Assembly (NCBI GenBank): GCA_013176395.1
Contig: JABMLP010000002.1
Coordinates: 248,001-312,000 of the forward strand
Reading direction: 5' to 3'
Source: Venturia oleaginea
Lineage: Eukaryota > Ascomycota > Dothideomycetes > Venturiales > Venturiaceae
Length of the DNA stretch: 64,000 nt
In this document: positions 42,843 to 54,964 of the stretch, piece after piece
Position numbering within the stretch: position 1 is the stretch's first letter
Layout of the letters: every line of letters starts with the position of its first letter
Notes under the pieces: generated by a model
Seen by the model: the letters and a program-made list of their open reading frames with translations, nothing else
What the model was told of the DNA's origin: nothing
Databases searched by the model: none
Translations under genes and position numbers: made by a program

Positions 42843-43459
42843 ATCAAGAAACGACACGATCCCGCACCAAAAAAAAACACCATCAAATGTGTTTATCTTA
42901 CTCAAGTCATAACATCTACCCCTCCTCTCCAATCACCACCACCGCCAACACTCCCCCCTGCTAACACTGTGGCGGCGAAGGTAAAGGCGGGAGATGTATG
43001 GAAATTCTATCCCGCGATTACAGAATTTCATTCGGTAATTACGTATACACCTACGAAACGCCCGAGACGAAATCTCCCCATCTGTCGAATTGCAGCGGTG
43101 ATGCGATGCTATATCCGATGAATTGTATTGCGGAATATGTACCTACCTACCGTCTTGAAGGTTTATCACCCTTTATTTGTCACGGCTGCTATAATACCCT
43201 TGAAAGGCAATGTAGACGACTTGTGGGGAAATGCCAAGGGAAGAGTGATAAAGGAATTGATCCACCTCAACCCTGCCAATTCTGTTTTTGTGTTCTTGAC
43301 GGGTTTTTGGGGGTTGTTCTAGGGAGTTGGGGGAGGGGACGTTGGTGGGGTTGGAGGTGGGGAAGGGGATGAGGAGGCATCTCACATACTCTCCCGAGAT
43401 GAGGAACAAAGACAAGAGTAGAGCATAGCGAGCTCTCGAAAACCAAGCATATTCGCTCA
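42843..43459. other. intergenic, with a G-rich tract
   Basis: No gene is recognised. At 43309-43370 the plus strand is extremely G-rich, with several GGGG runs. Confidence 0.35.
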
Positions 43460-43779
43460 AGACTCAGATCACCTTGCTGTGAATCCAATTGAGGATGCCT
43501 GGAATGGGTTCACAACCAAGACCCTGACCACAGCTACCATTCTCAATATGTTTGAACAAGCCCGACAGTTTGCCAAAGTCACCTCAACAACACGGGCAGA
43601 AGAAAAGGTAGTCGCATACCCAATCATAGCGTTTGAGCATGTTGTAGCGATCGTCGCTGACAATGAACCGCCTCCATGCGTTGCTCTTTGCCACGATATT
43701 GTGGAAGTCATCGTAATCGGGACCATGAGGGCAGGCTCCGGACTCCAAGTGAGATCATGGAGAATGTTCTCGAGAACTG
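43460..43779 (-). pseudogene. broken C-terminal extension of the C2H2 gene
   Basis: Downstream of the TGA at 43782-43780, minus-strand frames still encode finger-like sequence. ENILHDL is followed in another frame by HLESGACPHG, then a long segment (DYDDFHNIVAKSNAWRRF and on). A second TGA falls in CPCC-stop-GDFGKLSGLFKHIENG. The spacing fits one or two further C2H2-like modules now out of frame. At least two stops and two shifts would have to be explained. Confidence 0.45.
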
Positions 43780-46059
43780 TCATTCACAGGCCCAGCATCT
43801 GATTTTATCTGTTACCGCAAGCTGAGTATTAGGCGGAGGAACTGCGGCTTGGACTCGTGGTGGAGCGTGAGCTGTTGGAACAGGTGGCAACGGGGCTGGA
43901 GGTTCTCGCCGAGGAGCCCTAACGGGTCCATATTTCCTACCCTTCTCGTAGTCGCTGAATCGCAGCTCTTCCAGAGACCATTGCTTGTAGGAGTCAATCC
44001 TTGTAATTGTCTGGTAGTGATTGATGACGTTGTGGAGATTGTCCTTCTCGAGATACTCTAACCATGTATACTTGGCTGTGCCATCACTTTGCGCCTTTGG
44101 AACACCTGCAAACGCTGGAAATAATGGTGTCGGCATTGCAAATGAAACGTCGAACGAAGAAAACGACGACTTTTCCCCCTGGGTGTGTGGATATTGTGTT
44201 GGCTGCATCGAACCAAAGGAAGGTGGTCCTTGGTACTGAGTAGGCTCTTGCTTGGAGCGGTTCTTTGGGCGAGGAGAAGTCTGGTATCGGTGCATATGAG
44301 CTCGCTTTTCACCCGGAGGCTTCTGTGGCATAGTAGATGCAGGTGAGGAAGTATTGGCGGTAGATGTTCGAGGCTGTGTAGCTTCTTTCTTCTTCAGACC
44401 CGAGCTGACATCTTTCCGGCGGCGAAGGCTATTTTTGTCGCTTTCGGCCTGTGCATCACTTGTCATTAGAGCTAGTCGCCTCTCAGGAATAGCGGACGAT
44501 GTGGACGCGTATGGAGTGCTTCGATCACTCTTCTGAACAACCGGTTGACAATTGGCGTTTCTATCGTGATGCTTTCTAGACGTCAGTATTGTTTCGAATT
44601 ACAAGAGCAAGTGGTAACCTACCTTATCTAGAGCAGCTCGACTTCCACAATGCAGGTTGCAAGTCTTGCACACATGTTGAGCACCTAAGTGCGCACGATA
44701 TGCTACGCCGTCAGCCGGGAATGCATTACCGCTGCCTTTGCAGCATTCTTGACAGAAAATCGCGTGACCTGTCGACTTATAATGAAGTAGTAGCCCTTCC
44801 CAACTATCGACGTCTTTCTTGCACACATCGCAGACATTGTGAACTTTGGACATCTCGAAGTGCACCTTCAAATGGGTAGCACTCTTGAATTGATGCTTAC
44901 ATCTTCCACAGTAGAATACAGTGAGTGAGGATGCAGGAGGAGAGTCGCTAGAAGGTGCTGACGCTGCGGATTCAGGACTGGCAGGAACAGTTGAAGACAT
45001 GAAAGCCTGAGGAGAAGCTCTTGTGGATTGAGCAATTGGCCGAGTAGAATCGCCGCTCTTGGGAATAGCCTGCACCCGCGCTTTTGCTTTACTCTCGGCA
45101 TGCTTGAGTTCTTTTCTAGCATCTGCGAATTCAGCCAGTGCTTTTGCAGCCTTCTCGGCTGCCTTCTTCTCCTTCTTCCGCGCTTTTTGCTCGGCTTCTG
45201 CCGCTTCCATGTCGGCGATGATACGTGACATCTCTGCATCAGCTTCTCTCACCTTGCGTGCCGTATCTGAAAGACCAACTGTCATAGCTCCGCCGGTCCG
45301 ATACTGCTGAGATACTGCTCGCGCACGGGACGGAGTAGAAGACTGGACAAATGGCGGTGGTGTCGAAGATGGCTTTGTTGTTGTTGCTGTATGGCTCTTT
45401 GTGTTTGAAGAAGAACCTAGTAGGTCACCAGACCCCATGCTAGCCATGTTGAATAGTGCGGACGGCTTTGGCTTTGCTGAGCCCGCCTTCGTATATGATC
45501 CTTTCGAAGATTTCGCGGACGCTCCCCCATTCTGGAGTTTCGCCTTTTGATTGTCAGTGAGGGCCCTGAGGAGAGTTAGTCTGCGCTAGTGATCGAGATG
45601 TCAAGTGAGCTCACTTTATTCCTGCAAAAATCTCGGCAAAGTTGACCGGGGCACAAACATATGGTGATCGCCCAAGGGCCAGGAGATGTTTCCTTTCGTA
45701 ACGAATTGAGGCATTGAGCTGAGGGTCTTCAGGCTCTTCTGATGGTGAGGCGGTCAGTAATTGCGCTGTAAGATCGAGGTTTGGGTCTTCAATTTCGTCT
45801 GTTGATGAGACTGTTGCGCTCTGTGATGGGTTGGGTGACTGTTCGTGTAAGCTCAGTGAAGCAGACAACGAAGTTGCCGTTGCCGGTGATGGACTCAAGC
45901 ATGGCAGATATACATGAGCGTCTGTGAGGTTTGGCGATTGGAAACGATTAGGTCCTGTAGATAGGTCAGAAGTGAAGAGGAGCGTGAACTTGAAAACTTA
46001 CGCCAGCTTCTAAACCGCTCAATGAGCCCACTCAAGTCCAAACCTATCATGTTGGCCAT
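43780..46059 (-). CDS. C2H2 zinc-finger protein
   Basis: Exons 46059-46002, 45954-45615, 45565-44623 and 44571-43780 (introns 47-51 nt, one with a TACTGAC branch site) sum to 710 aa in one frame. The N-terminal part has MANMIGLDLSGLIERFRSW and an EIFAGIKALTDNQKAKLQ motif. A coiled-coil segment is rich in K/E/A. Next comes a cluster of Cys/His fingers: YCGRCKHQF...H, CDVCKKDV...H, FCQECC...H and CKTCNLHCGSRAALDKHHDRNANC. The last is restored by splicing. The C-terminal third is Pro/Ser-rich with a conserved-looking block WLEYLEKDNLHNVINHYQTI. Nucleic-acid binding is likely but the target is unknown. The natural C-terminus may have been longer. Confidence 0.75.
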
Positions 46060-47716
46060 GATGGGAGGAGGAGAGACTACAGTGGTTGCAAGGTGAAGGT
46101 GACAAGAGTGAAGGTGTGGTAGAGTTGAGACGCGGCGCGAAGAGGTATAAATGTGTGGTTCACGTGATGGATTTCGATGAGGAAGTCGTGTAGTATCGAC
46201 CTCTCCATCTCGAAGTGCGAGGCGTTTGATGTTGGGAGCAAACCACGACCATACAAACCACTCGGATTCCTTCATCTAGCAGATACTCATGTCTCTTCGT
46301 CTTACTTTTATCATCTCGGTTCAAAGACCACTATTGATAAATTCCTGGAAACCGTGGAAGCCAGAATACAAGTGAGGTCCACCTCGAATTGGTGTTCTCT
46401 GTTATGACATGCTACTTTGACGGCGAATACAGTAGACAGAGACATGGTGAGCGCGACGAGAAATCAATCTCACGGTTATGAAACCCATACTCTCCATTGC
46501 CTTGGTCTAGATAGCTGGCATTGCCGATTGCTTTAGCCACTGTCCGCCCTCTGGAATGGCTAAGCATGATTTCTTTGCAAACTTTCTAGCAACATCTTTC
46601 TTCAGAATTGCTAGAAATCTATCGGTATCGATCCCAGGTTGCAGACGAGAATCCATGATACCACAGAGACGAAGGGGGCACCAGCTTTAGGGATTCTCAC
46701 TTATTATCGCAGAATGTCGACAAACCTCGTCACCAGAAAAGCAATCTTACACCCTTACAAGTCTACTGCTGTCAGACACACACCTTCGCTCTTGAATATT
46801 TCTCTACCTGATGGTCTTCCAAAGATGACACTGGACGCGCAAATCCAGGTCTTTCTTCTCACCCGTCACGCTTCCCACAGCCTTCTGATTATGAAGCTCG
46901 TTTGAAAAAAGGATCGAAACTGGACCGCCAGGAGTCGCTCCATTTGCCCACAGCGCGGATAAAATCGCCAGGACTCATTAGGTGTGGTACATGGGTACAT
47001 GATCTTTGTTGCATCGGTAGCACTCAGATCCGATATGCGAACATACCCCTTGAGCCGTCAAAGAAAATTTGAAACACGTTAACGAGTTGTTAGGAGGAAG
47101 GTTACGTCCAAACCAATTCTTGGCCGACAACGGCTGTGGCTTCGTTTCTGGTCGACTTCGCCTGCACTGTTTCTTGATCCTCAATGGATATCCTGGTGCT
47201 GGTTCTGGTATTCTCGCGGAATGAAAAGATCGGTACCGAACTTTCTACTTGCTTCGCATGGGTGAATCATTCAGTTGAACAAATCCATAAGCAGCTGAAA
47301 TTTTTTTTCCAATTGGTGGACCACCAACCGGTTAGAAACCAGCGTTTCAAACCACTCGCAACGAAAACGTGCATATCAGCACGGAGGAGAGGAAAGACTA
47401 TGTTCATACTTCCGTGAACCGAAGATAAGTGGTTTCCTTATTAACAAATAATTGCCTCCATCAAATTGTCCCAACCGAGCCTTATCCTGTGACGGCTCGA
47501 AACTCTCCGTTCCTCATTCACAATGGCAACGATAAGATTGGCATCATCATTTTCCTGATGCGTCTACTGCGGGTCCGCACAGATGAAACATGAGGCGTAT
47601 TTTTGGTACCCATAAAAAACGTGCAGAACCTAGAAAAATGGGTAGACGGAGAGGATGCCCGTCTCCTCCACTTTGCAGGTAGTTTTCCTACGGGCCTCGA
47701 CAGTACATTCACAAAC
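46060..47716. other. 1.7-kb intergenic region
   Basis: Short ORFs only (for example 46639-46905 and 47184-47417) with no recognisable domain. There are no transposon ends. It contains the promoters of the two diverging genes. Confidence 0.35.
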
Positions 47717-49035
47717 ATGGCTCCCTCTGTGAAATCTTTCGAGATGACTCAACTTGCGACTGGCATCTCTGCACCACCGCTTGGTCTGTTGAAGCACAGT
47801 CGGTTTCCTTGGTTGGAGGAGAAGGAAAAGTCAGCGCCGGGGAAGAGAGCTCCGCTTTCGGCCGCAACTGTAGCCGTGCGAAGACCCTGACTTTCTGGTA
47901 AAAAAAAGCATTAGTTGACGAAGGAATAGGATCACGATGGGGAACACGACCATGCATTGATAGGTTACGATGATATAGGTAGGACGGATCTTTTGTTTGG
48001 TTCACGCATTGAGGCTAACACGTCGTGAAGACGAATGGCGAAAGGACAACGATTTCATTCAAACAGCGTACAGAAAAGTTAGCTACAATTATCTTCACTC
48101 CTTCAAAAGTATATTCAAGATACACAATGAGACTTGTAGGTTGAACTTTCGAAAAGATAAGGATAGCATTGGAACTGACTTGTTCAAAAGTCAACATCTG
48201 GTCCCATGGCCTTGGATCTATTGCCTTTTCATCCCTCCTTCCAATATTGATGATATGGGCCGTGGATGCAGACTTTCATGCTGCTACGACTACGGATCTG
48301 ATAATGCTCGGTATCTTCTTTTCTTCAGTCGCCATATGCTTCCTTTGCTCGACAACGTAAGTCCTTCGCCTGGGTTATCACACTAACCGACTCCTTGACT
48401 GAATGGTTAACCAGATTCCACGTGTTGGAAAACCACAGTCCTCTGGTTTGGGAAACTGTGTCCCAGCTTGACCATATGGGAATCGTGCTGTCGGTTTTTG
48501 GCGCGACGGTCCCTCTGGCTCATTTTGGATTTTACTGCGATCACCGCATCAAAATGGCATATTGGTTTTTGGTATTGCTGTCCTTGAAGTTATACCCTCC
48601 TCCCATATGCTGACCATATCACAGGCCACCGTAGGATCAATCGGCTGCGGTGTCGCAATGACCACACCTCTGTTCCGTAGCAGCCACGGTCGACACATTC
48701 GATTCGCATTATACTCTCTCTTCGGCCTATCCACTTTCATGTCTGCAGCACATGGCGTCCTAATCAACGGGTGGGAGCAACAGAACCGAATGATGGGTAT
48801 AGACTGGTTTATGGGTCTTGCTGCGCTGAATTTTGCCAGCATGATCATCTATGCTCTCCGCATTCCTGAAAGATGGTTTCCAATTCGATTTGATGTTTGG
48901 GGAGCGAGCCACCAGATTATGCATGTAATGGTGGTGGGCGGTGCTATGGCACATAGTAAAGGCCTGTTGAGGTCTTTTGCGTATTGGCAGGAGATGCATG
49001 CTTCGCCTATGGGAGCTTGTCCTGCCAATCTTTGA
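47717..49035 (+). CDS. PAQR / hemolysin III family membrane protein (Izh-like)
   Basis: Later exons are secure: (about 48014)-48135, 48191-48356, 48415-48571 and 48625-49035, joined by introns of 53-58 nt. They encode NDFIQTAYRK...IHNETFNIWSH, the SxxxH motif CSTTFH, QLDHMGI, several membrane segments and the HxxxH motif HQIMHVM near the end. The family has seven transmembrane helices and a zinc site, and fungal Izh proteins act in membrane sterol and metal homeostasis. The first exon (ATG 47717, MAPSVKSFEMTQLATG) joins less cleanly. Its frame stops at a TGA after AVRRP, whereas a one-base shift gives KTLTFW and a GT donor at 47898. The 5' end thus contains either a frameshift or an unrecognised splice. 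Confidence 0.8.
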
Positions 49036-49286
49036 GGGACTCGGACTCGGCACGAGGAACGCAGACCGACTTGCCTCGAAGGTGGCAGAATAAAGGACAA
49101 AGAATAACTTGGTAGAGCGCGTCTCCTCGAGATACCCTGAAAAAATAAGACGATAAAGTGTCGCCAACAGACGTACCGATCTAATACGTAAAAACCACAT
49201 TCCTCATGTGACATAACCCTCTTGTGGGCGACTCCATTGCGGAGCATTTCGATAACCCGATCCACAATCCTCTTAGCCGGGTCGTC

Positions 49287-49971
49287 TCAGAATACTAGAG
49301 AACACATCCACCCAAGCATACGGAGAAAGTACCCTGTCAATGCCACAAAGACAAGGAATACAGTCATCGTCGTCGTACAGAATGCACGCGAGTTCGCCTC
49401 CCAATAGCTCACCCTCCACAAATAGTGGGACGCGCTTTTTATATCGATTACTTCGTCTCGATGCATCAGCAATGCTTTTTGTTGTGGCCAGTTGCCACGC
49501 CGACACGATGGAATGGACGAATTTCTAGTCCTTGTTAGGCTAGTTGGAAAATACCACGCCCGCCGGTTTATGTAACGCGCCGTTTGAAAATGGTGCTCCA
49601 CCCGTGGCGTGCGTGCGGACCTGGACGTAATTTCCACCGTGTGCTAGTGAAGGAATGTCAGGTTCCTGTGTTGCTGAGGGAGGGAGAAATGAATGCTCAT
49701 CGGATACGGACTGGACGCGACGCTGGATTCGGCTCGATCTCGACGTGGTGTTCGTATTGACGCGTACCAGGCGAGGCCATGTTCTCAGATTCTTGCGCAG
49801 TAGAAGGGAACTATTGCGTTGGTGGGTTACCAAGCCACCATTCCCCCATGCGTAAATAGATTCTAGAGAGGATGATTGGCTCGCCCCCCCTATTTTAGAA
49901 TGCGCTGCAGGGGGGCGGGGCGAGGCACGTCCAGCCTCGATGCAGATGGGCCACCTGGGGGATCCATACAA
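49287..49971 (-). CDS. uncertain ORF pair, unknown
   Basis: Two overlapping minus-strand open frames (49971-49540 and 49637-49287) could be linked. The second ends in a hydrophobic segment that could span a membrane. No family resemblance was seen. It overlaps the presumed promoter of the plus-strand gene at 50157, so chance ORFs are equally likely. Confidence 0.15.
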
Positions 49972-50156
49972 TTCTAATAAAGAACCAGGTAGTCCCCTTT
50001 ACTTTTCGAACCTAACTACCTTCAATCTCACTCATCAGCTGTATTTGTTTATCGACTCTATCCTCTTCGCAGTCAGTCGACTTGAACCTACTTTCGTTAA
50101 CCGTTACAACTACAACAACAACAATATCTAATACACCTAGTCAACAAACCCTCAAA

Positions 50157-50726
50157 ATGCAATACTCCGTCCTCATCGCCACTGCCTTCGCAGCAGCCGT
50201 CTCAGCACAAGACAGCTCAGCAGCAGCAGCATCCTCCGCATCAACAACCTCCATCTCAACACCCCCATACTCAAACCCAAACACCGCATACCTCACCCAA
50301 ACAAACTCCTTCGGCGTCATCACCGGTATGGCACCGGTCCAAACCTCCCAACCAGCAGGCGGCGTCGCAATCACAACCCAACCCGCCGTCGTCACCTCCC
50401 AGCCCGCCGTCGCCACCATCCCAGCCGGTCTCAGTACCGGTCTGAACACCATCCCCTACGGTAACGGCACAGTCACTGTTTCCATGTCTGGCTCCATTAC
50501 TTCGATTATCTCGGCTGCGAGGACTAGTACCGCTTCGTCTGGATCTGGATCTGGATCTGGATCTTCTGGATCTGGATCTTCTGGATCTGGATCTGGTGCT
50601 TCGGCTTCGGGAACTCGTACAGCTTCTGGTGCTTCGTCTTCCAGCTCTGCCGGCGCCGCGGCTCATATCAAGGCTGGCGGTGCTGCTCTCGGTTTCGCCG
50701 GTGCCATGTTTGCTGCTTTCTTGTAA
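50157..50726 (+). CDS. serine-rich GPI-anchored cell-wall protein
   Basis: 189 aa, ATG at 50157. An upstream in-frame ATG at 50082 is disfavoured because the signal peptide begins at 50157. The signal peptide is MQYSVLIATAFAAAVSA, with cleavage before QDSS. The mature part is rich in Ser/Thr/Ala/Pro with PAVVTSQPAVATIPAG repeats and an N-G-T glycosylation site. A (SG)n tract, coded by GGATCT hexamer repeats (about 50538-50600), comes before a small-residue omega region and a hydrophobic tail (AALGFAGAMFAAFL) suited to GPI attachment. Such proteins are structural mannoproteins of the wall or membrane surface. The promoter contains CCCCT-type and C/G-rich boxes at 49886-50000. Confidence 0.85.
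   Translation: MQYSVLIATAFAAAVSAQDSSAAAASSASTTSISTPPYSNPNTAYLTQTNSFGVITGMAPVQTSQPAGGVAITTQPAVVTSQPAVATIPAGLSTGLNTIPYGNGTVTVSMSGSITSIISAARTSTASSGSGSGSGSSGSGSSGSGSGASASGTRTASGASSSSSAGAAAHIKAGGAALGFAGAMFAAFL
50538..50602 (+). repeat. GGATCT hexamer repeat tract
   Basis: Consecutive GGATCT/GGATCTTCT units encode the Ser-Gly tract of the GPI protein. In-frame repeat number changes would alter the length of the stalk. Confidence 0.8.
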
Positions 50727-51311
50727 TTGCTTTGTTCGTGGCGTCAGCTTGCGTTAATGTATGTACCTTGTAATTCTCGAAGAGTTGAGTAGAAGGAGCA
50801 GGAATTGTGTGGAGGTTCAAGACAACGCTTGGGAATTTTCTCGGAAAATGCATGTCTCGTTGCTGTTGAGCGTACATTACCTGGCGTTTGTATCCAATAC
50901 CCCCTATCTGTTGCGGGGAGAGGAATGTTACATTGGTGGTGGGTTTGGTATCTATCGAATGATGGACCTGATAATCTAGTAATGCAGATATTCGAGTTTG
51001 TGTTCTGCTGTCTGCGTCTTTCCTTACCCTCTCTTCTTTCTGTTAGTTGTGTTTTGCGTCCTTTCCTTCCCTCCCGTTTTTCTGGAATGTGGATGTTTTG
51101 GAGACCTCGGGTTTCGGGCCGTTGCACGTTGCGCCGTTTGATGCAGCATACCTTACTATGCGAATGTGCTCCTTTTCCAGCATCCAAGCCGTTGATGTCG
51201 TCAATTTGCAATGGAACTTCCATAGTGCCCTTCGGTCGTTGTCCTGCTTGATTCGGGTAAGACCATTCTTACCACCTCTAGACAAGATACCAATGCCTTA
51301 TCTTAGGTAGA
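50727..51311. other. 3' region of the GPI gene, no gene recognised
   Basis: Open frames on both strands are short and unconserved. Confidence 0.3.
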
Positions 51312-52840
51312 TTGCTTTGCCAGACATGCGAGGAGACCTTCCCGTCGCTGCAACACCTTGATCAGCATACGCCAGTCACAAGACAGCGACGGCGTCATCA
51401 CCGGGATGGCCAACACCAACGTTCACTAGCAGATGGTCGCCAGTCTTTCTCAAACTACCGCACCAAGTTTCTCCAACTTCACAATCGAGGTCGAACCCGT
51501 TCTGATCTCTGGCCCAACACGAACGTCCCGGGAACCAGCCGTCCCTGGCCCGGATCTTTTGAGCGTGGAACATCTGTAGCAATGATAAACATGCCGCCAA
51601 TGCCAGGTACCACGAAGATATGCGATTATTGTGGCATGGATTCGCTTCTGTGCAGCCGAGGCCGATGTCGACATGGACCAGACTCATCTCGTCGTACGGT
51701 GTGACTACAGCTCAACACGGGCCAGGCAGGAATGCGTTGGAATCCTTCAGGAAGGCCAGAGAAAATCGACCAACCAAGAAGAGAATGATTGAGAGAATGA
51801 TTATGAACCGAGTGCGGGATGAATTGAAAATGAGTACACTGGGAATTGGAACTTGAACAAACCGATCGATCCATCTCCGCCCGGAAATCATGGTCCAAAC
51901 GTCAAAAGTCATTGCTACCAGGTCTTTAAAAGAAAGCTTTACAGCCGCTGCTTGCATCTGTATCATCTCCTGTCGGAGGCAATGAAGCTCATCGTGGATG
52001 AGCCTCCCGTGTCAATTTCTGCCCGGGTCAAAGTTTCGGAATGTTCGCAACCCAAAGGATCGAAAAGGGTTTCAACTTCTTCAGAGAAGGCCCATTGGTG
52101 GCCAGCGACGAATTTCGGCAGGCCAAATATTATCGACTGGACGCGTTTTCCTGGCCGTCTCAGCGTCCAACCATGCATGAAAAGCAGTTGTCGCGTACTT
52201 GGTACAACAGCAAAGACGCGCAGACGATATGAAAGGAGCAGGGGTATGAAAGCACGCTTTTCAAGGGACCAGCGACAGTCATGCGACAGAACATCTTAGT
52301 GCGGGTGAAGTGGTGGTACTCCAATTATCTATCATCAGCCTTCTTCACATTCCTGGTGTGTGGAGAAAGAAAGGGAGACACCAAAGAGTAGCAGACTTTG
52401 AAAGTCCAGCACAATTGCGCGTCACCGCAAGGAAACGCGTAGTAGAGAACAGGAAGCCAATCAAAAGTGAGAGAGAAACCTCGCAGCGATATAGACCAAG
52501 CGCGGGTTGGAGCGAGACCACGAAGAGTCGAAAAATCTTTCACCTGATTGATCCAAACTCGATCCTGGCCCAACCCTCTCCCACATTCGAAGATCCATGG
52601 GACGAGATTTCCATGCAGCCGAACGGCGGTTTCAGGATCGCCTGGATGGAATCACCCTGCTCCGCTGTAGCATCAAGGAGGATAAAATCATACAGCGCGA
52701 CCGGCGACTAGAAAAGGCCCATCCACTCCCTCGTACTGCGGAGTATACGATCTTTACTTGGACGGGAACCCAACATCATCTTGTCATTTACATTATGAAT
52801 ATGAGATTGGGAGACCAACATCGACAACAATTTCTCTAAC
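51312..52840 (+). pseudogene. decayed gene remnants, unknown family
   Basis: Fragments on the plus strand look protein-like but change frame repeatedly. A C2H2-like half-finger CQTCEETFPSLQHLDQH lies at about 51315-51365. Around 52050-52230 the sequence reads REGPLVASDEFRQAKYYRLDAF and on to HEKQLSRTWY. Further pieces are DPWDEISMQPNGGFRIAWMESP (52590-52660) and IFTWTGTQHHLVIYIMNMRLG (52750-52810). The order and spacing suggest one gene of about 450 codons, or a fusion of two, with several frameshifts. I do not recognise the family. Confidence 0.35.
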
Positions 52841-53401
52841 CCTTCCTGCTGTGCTTTGTGCGAGTTTGTGGTTGAGCGATTCCCTCATCTTCCCGAGCAT
52901 GATTTCCTTTCAACTCCATACCTCTGTTTTCAAACACCCGAAATCAAATTTCCAGGATTCATGCGTATCAGCCTCAAATCGAATGCGTTGGGATCGAATA
53001 CTACTTTGTCCCACTTCTCAGCCAGCCTCCATCAGCCATCATTATTCGGTATGAACAGACTACAGAGCTCCATCCCATTCTTTCAAATCAGCCTCTCACA
53101 AACAACCCAGACAAACCACTCGTATCATTTCAGCAGAATAAGCCAGCCCGATCGCCGAAATGTCACCATTTACAGCCGTCGTCACAACACCTTCGATAAT
53201 CAAGAACAACGCTCACTCTCTTCCAGTTTTCATATCGGTGGTTTACAAGCTCGTGGCAAATTCCACGAACGAAATATATTTTCGATTTTGTGATTTCGGG
53301 GGACTTTGGGCGACGGCTTAGGAAGTATTGAAGAAAATGCCTTGTTGTAATACTAGTGCTCGAAGAGGAGGAACTACCCTGAGAGAAATCTGGAAGATGC
53401 G

Positions 53402-54427
53402 TTGCTAGAGGGCGCAATAGGAAACCTTTACTTTGGGCCAAGAAGCTCTCCGATTGGGGGCGACCAGATCCTGCGAGCCTGGATAGTGATGAAGAGATGG
53501 AAGAGGTTTTCGAGTCTGAACGCGACGAGGAGAAAAACGCCGATTCGGGCGATGAGGATGAAGACGATCTCAATGACGAGATTTTGCCCTGATAGGACGC
53601 AGAGCATTCTGCAAGAAACCGAAGATTCTGTCAGTTAAAGATGGCCTAGAACCTCCAGCCGAAGCGTTCGAACAAGAAACACTCGTTCAACTTATGGGCG
53701 CCATCCTATCGAGCAGAATAGAGCAGAGAGGACTTCGATTAAGCCCTGCATTCAAAAATCGTGGGGCTAGCTCCACGTTGCAAAAGACTGTCGACATCAG
53801 TCAAAGCATCGCCAGTCGAGTCCATGGTAGTCAACGACCTAGGCAAATCGCATCACGGAAGACGCTATACATCACTGCAGATGCCCAGATAGGGGTGGAA
53901 GCTAGTGACAGCGACAGCGTCAGGGTCAGTGGCATCAGCGAACAATTCCTCAAACTACTTCCAGGTCTCAATCACCTACATTACAGCGGAGTCTGTGCAC
54001 AAGTCCAAAACATTCACTTCAGGATGTTAATCCCCCAAGGGCGCCTCAACTCTACAAACTCGCATCAGGAAAAAGATCCATGCTCCACACGCTCGAACTT
54101 CATCATTGTTGTTTCTTCGAAGACGATTGCATCGATTTTCTGGAGCGCCTACCAAAGTTGAAACTTTTGGCACTCAACGGTTGTATACTGCAGATTGGAG
54201 AGGAATGGTCACCTTTCTTGCTGCGACCGAAGGATTCCCCGACGTTGAACCTGGACAAAATTGTCAAGCGGGATGCAAATGAGTATGACAAGGCGAGGAC
54301 GATAATGAATCAGCAATTTTGGATAGTGCGTGGTGTGTGTTTCAGCGAATTCGAGGCAATGCAAAATCGCCGTGTATGCCGTGGAACGGGAAACAGTTCA
54401 AGGCGACTTCCCCGGTGGAAATCGTAG
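53402..54427 (+). pseudogene. F-box/LRR-like gene remnant
   Basis: Three plus-strand frames (53402-53638, 53694-54161 and 54080-54427) overlap or abut. The middle one reads SGISEQFLKLLPGLNHLHYSG and the last reads LHTLELHHCCFFEDDCIDFL followed by ERLPKLKLLALNGCILQIG. This is typical of leucine-rich stretches in fungal F-box-type proteins. A frameshift near 54080 and one near 53640 break the frame. No F-box itself is visible. Confidence 0.4.
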
Positions 54428-54964
54428 TGAAACTGGAACGGTGGGCAGAGAATGCACATAGTTTCCGGTAGCAACGCAGCAACCTGATAACCGCTTTTGA
54501 ATTTGATCAGTTATGAACGCACGCCGGGTAGTTGATTCAAGACCCTTTTGCAGATGACTGAAGACAATTTATAGTGCTAAATTCGAGATCAAGATCAATA
54601 AATCTCTAGCAATTCTTGAAAGAAAGATCACCAGAAAATCGTCGATATCAATCCCGAGTTAGTAGACTCCATGCAGACAGCGGGATTCCTAGAATCTTAG
54701 GAAGATGAAGGGACTTCAATTAATGGCCCCACTGCGAACGTAGAAGCGAGACCAACTATAAGGTCGTGAGAAGCGCCTGGATTGTCAACGCGCGAAGCGG
54801 AAGGTGTTCGACATTGTTCTACACACCTTTTGACTCGACTATCCTGCCGATTGGTCCAAAACTATGATGATGCCTAGACTCCAGTGACCGTCCTTGATGC
54901 CGCGTAGTCAGCGCGGGTGATTCCCATTTGACGCATTGTAAAAGATTCATGCCCTGTCGTCCCC
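54428..54964. other. intergenic, nothing recognised
   Basis: No ORF of note. It is the downstream region of the minus-strand SmF gene. Confidence 0.35.

Noticed and set aside
50141..50666. Antisense ORFs across the GPI-protein gene
   Set aside because: Simple-sequence coding (Arg/Ser or Gly/Val rich) produced by the Ser/Thr codon bias of the real gene.
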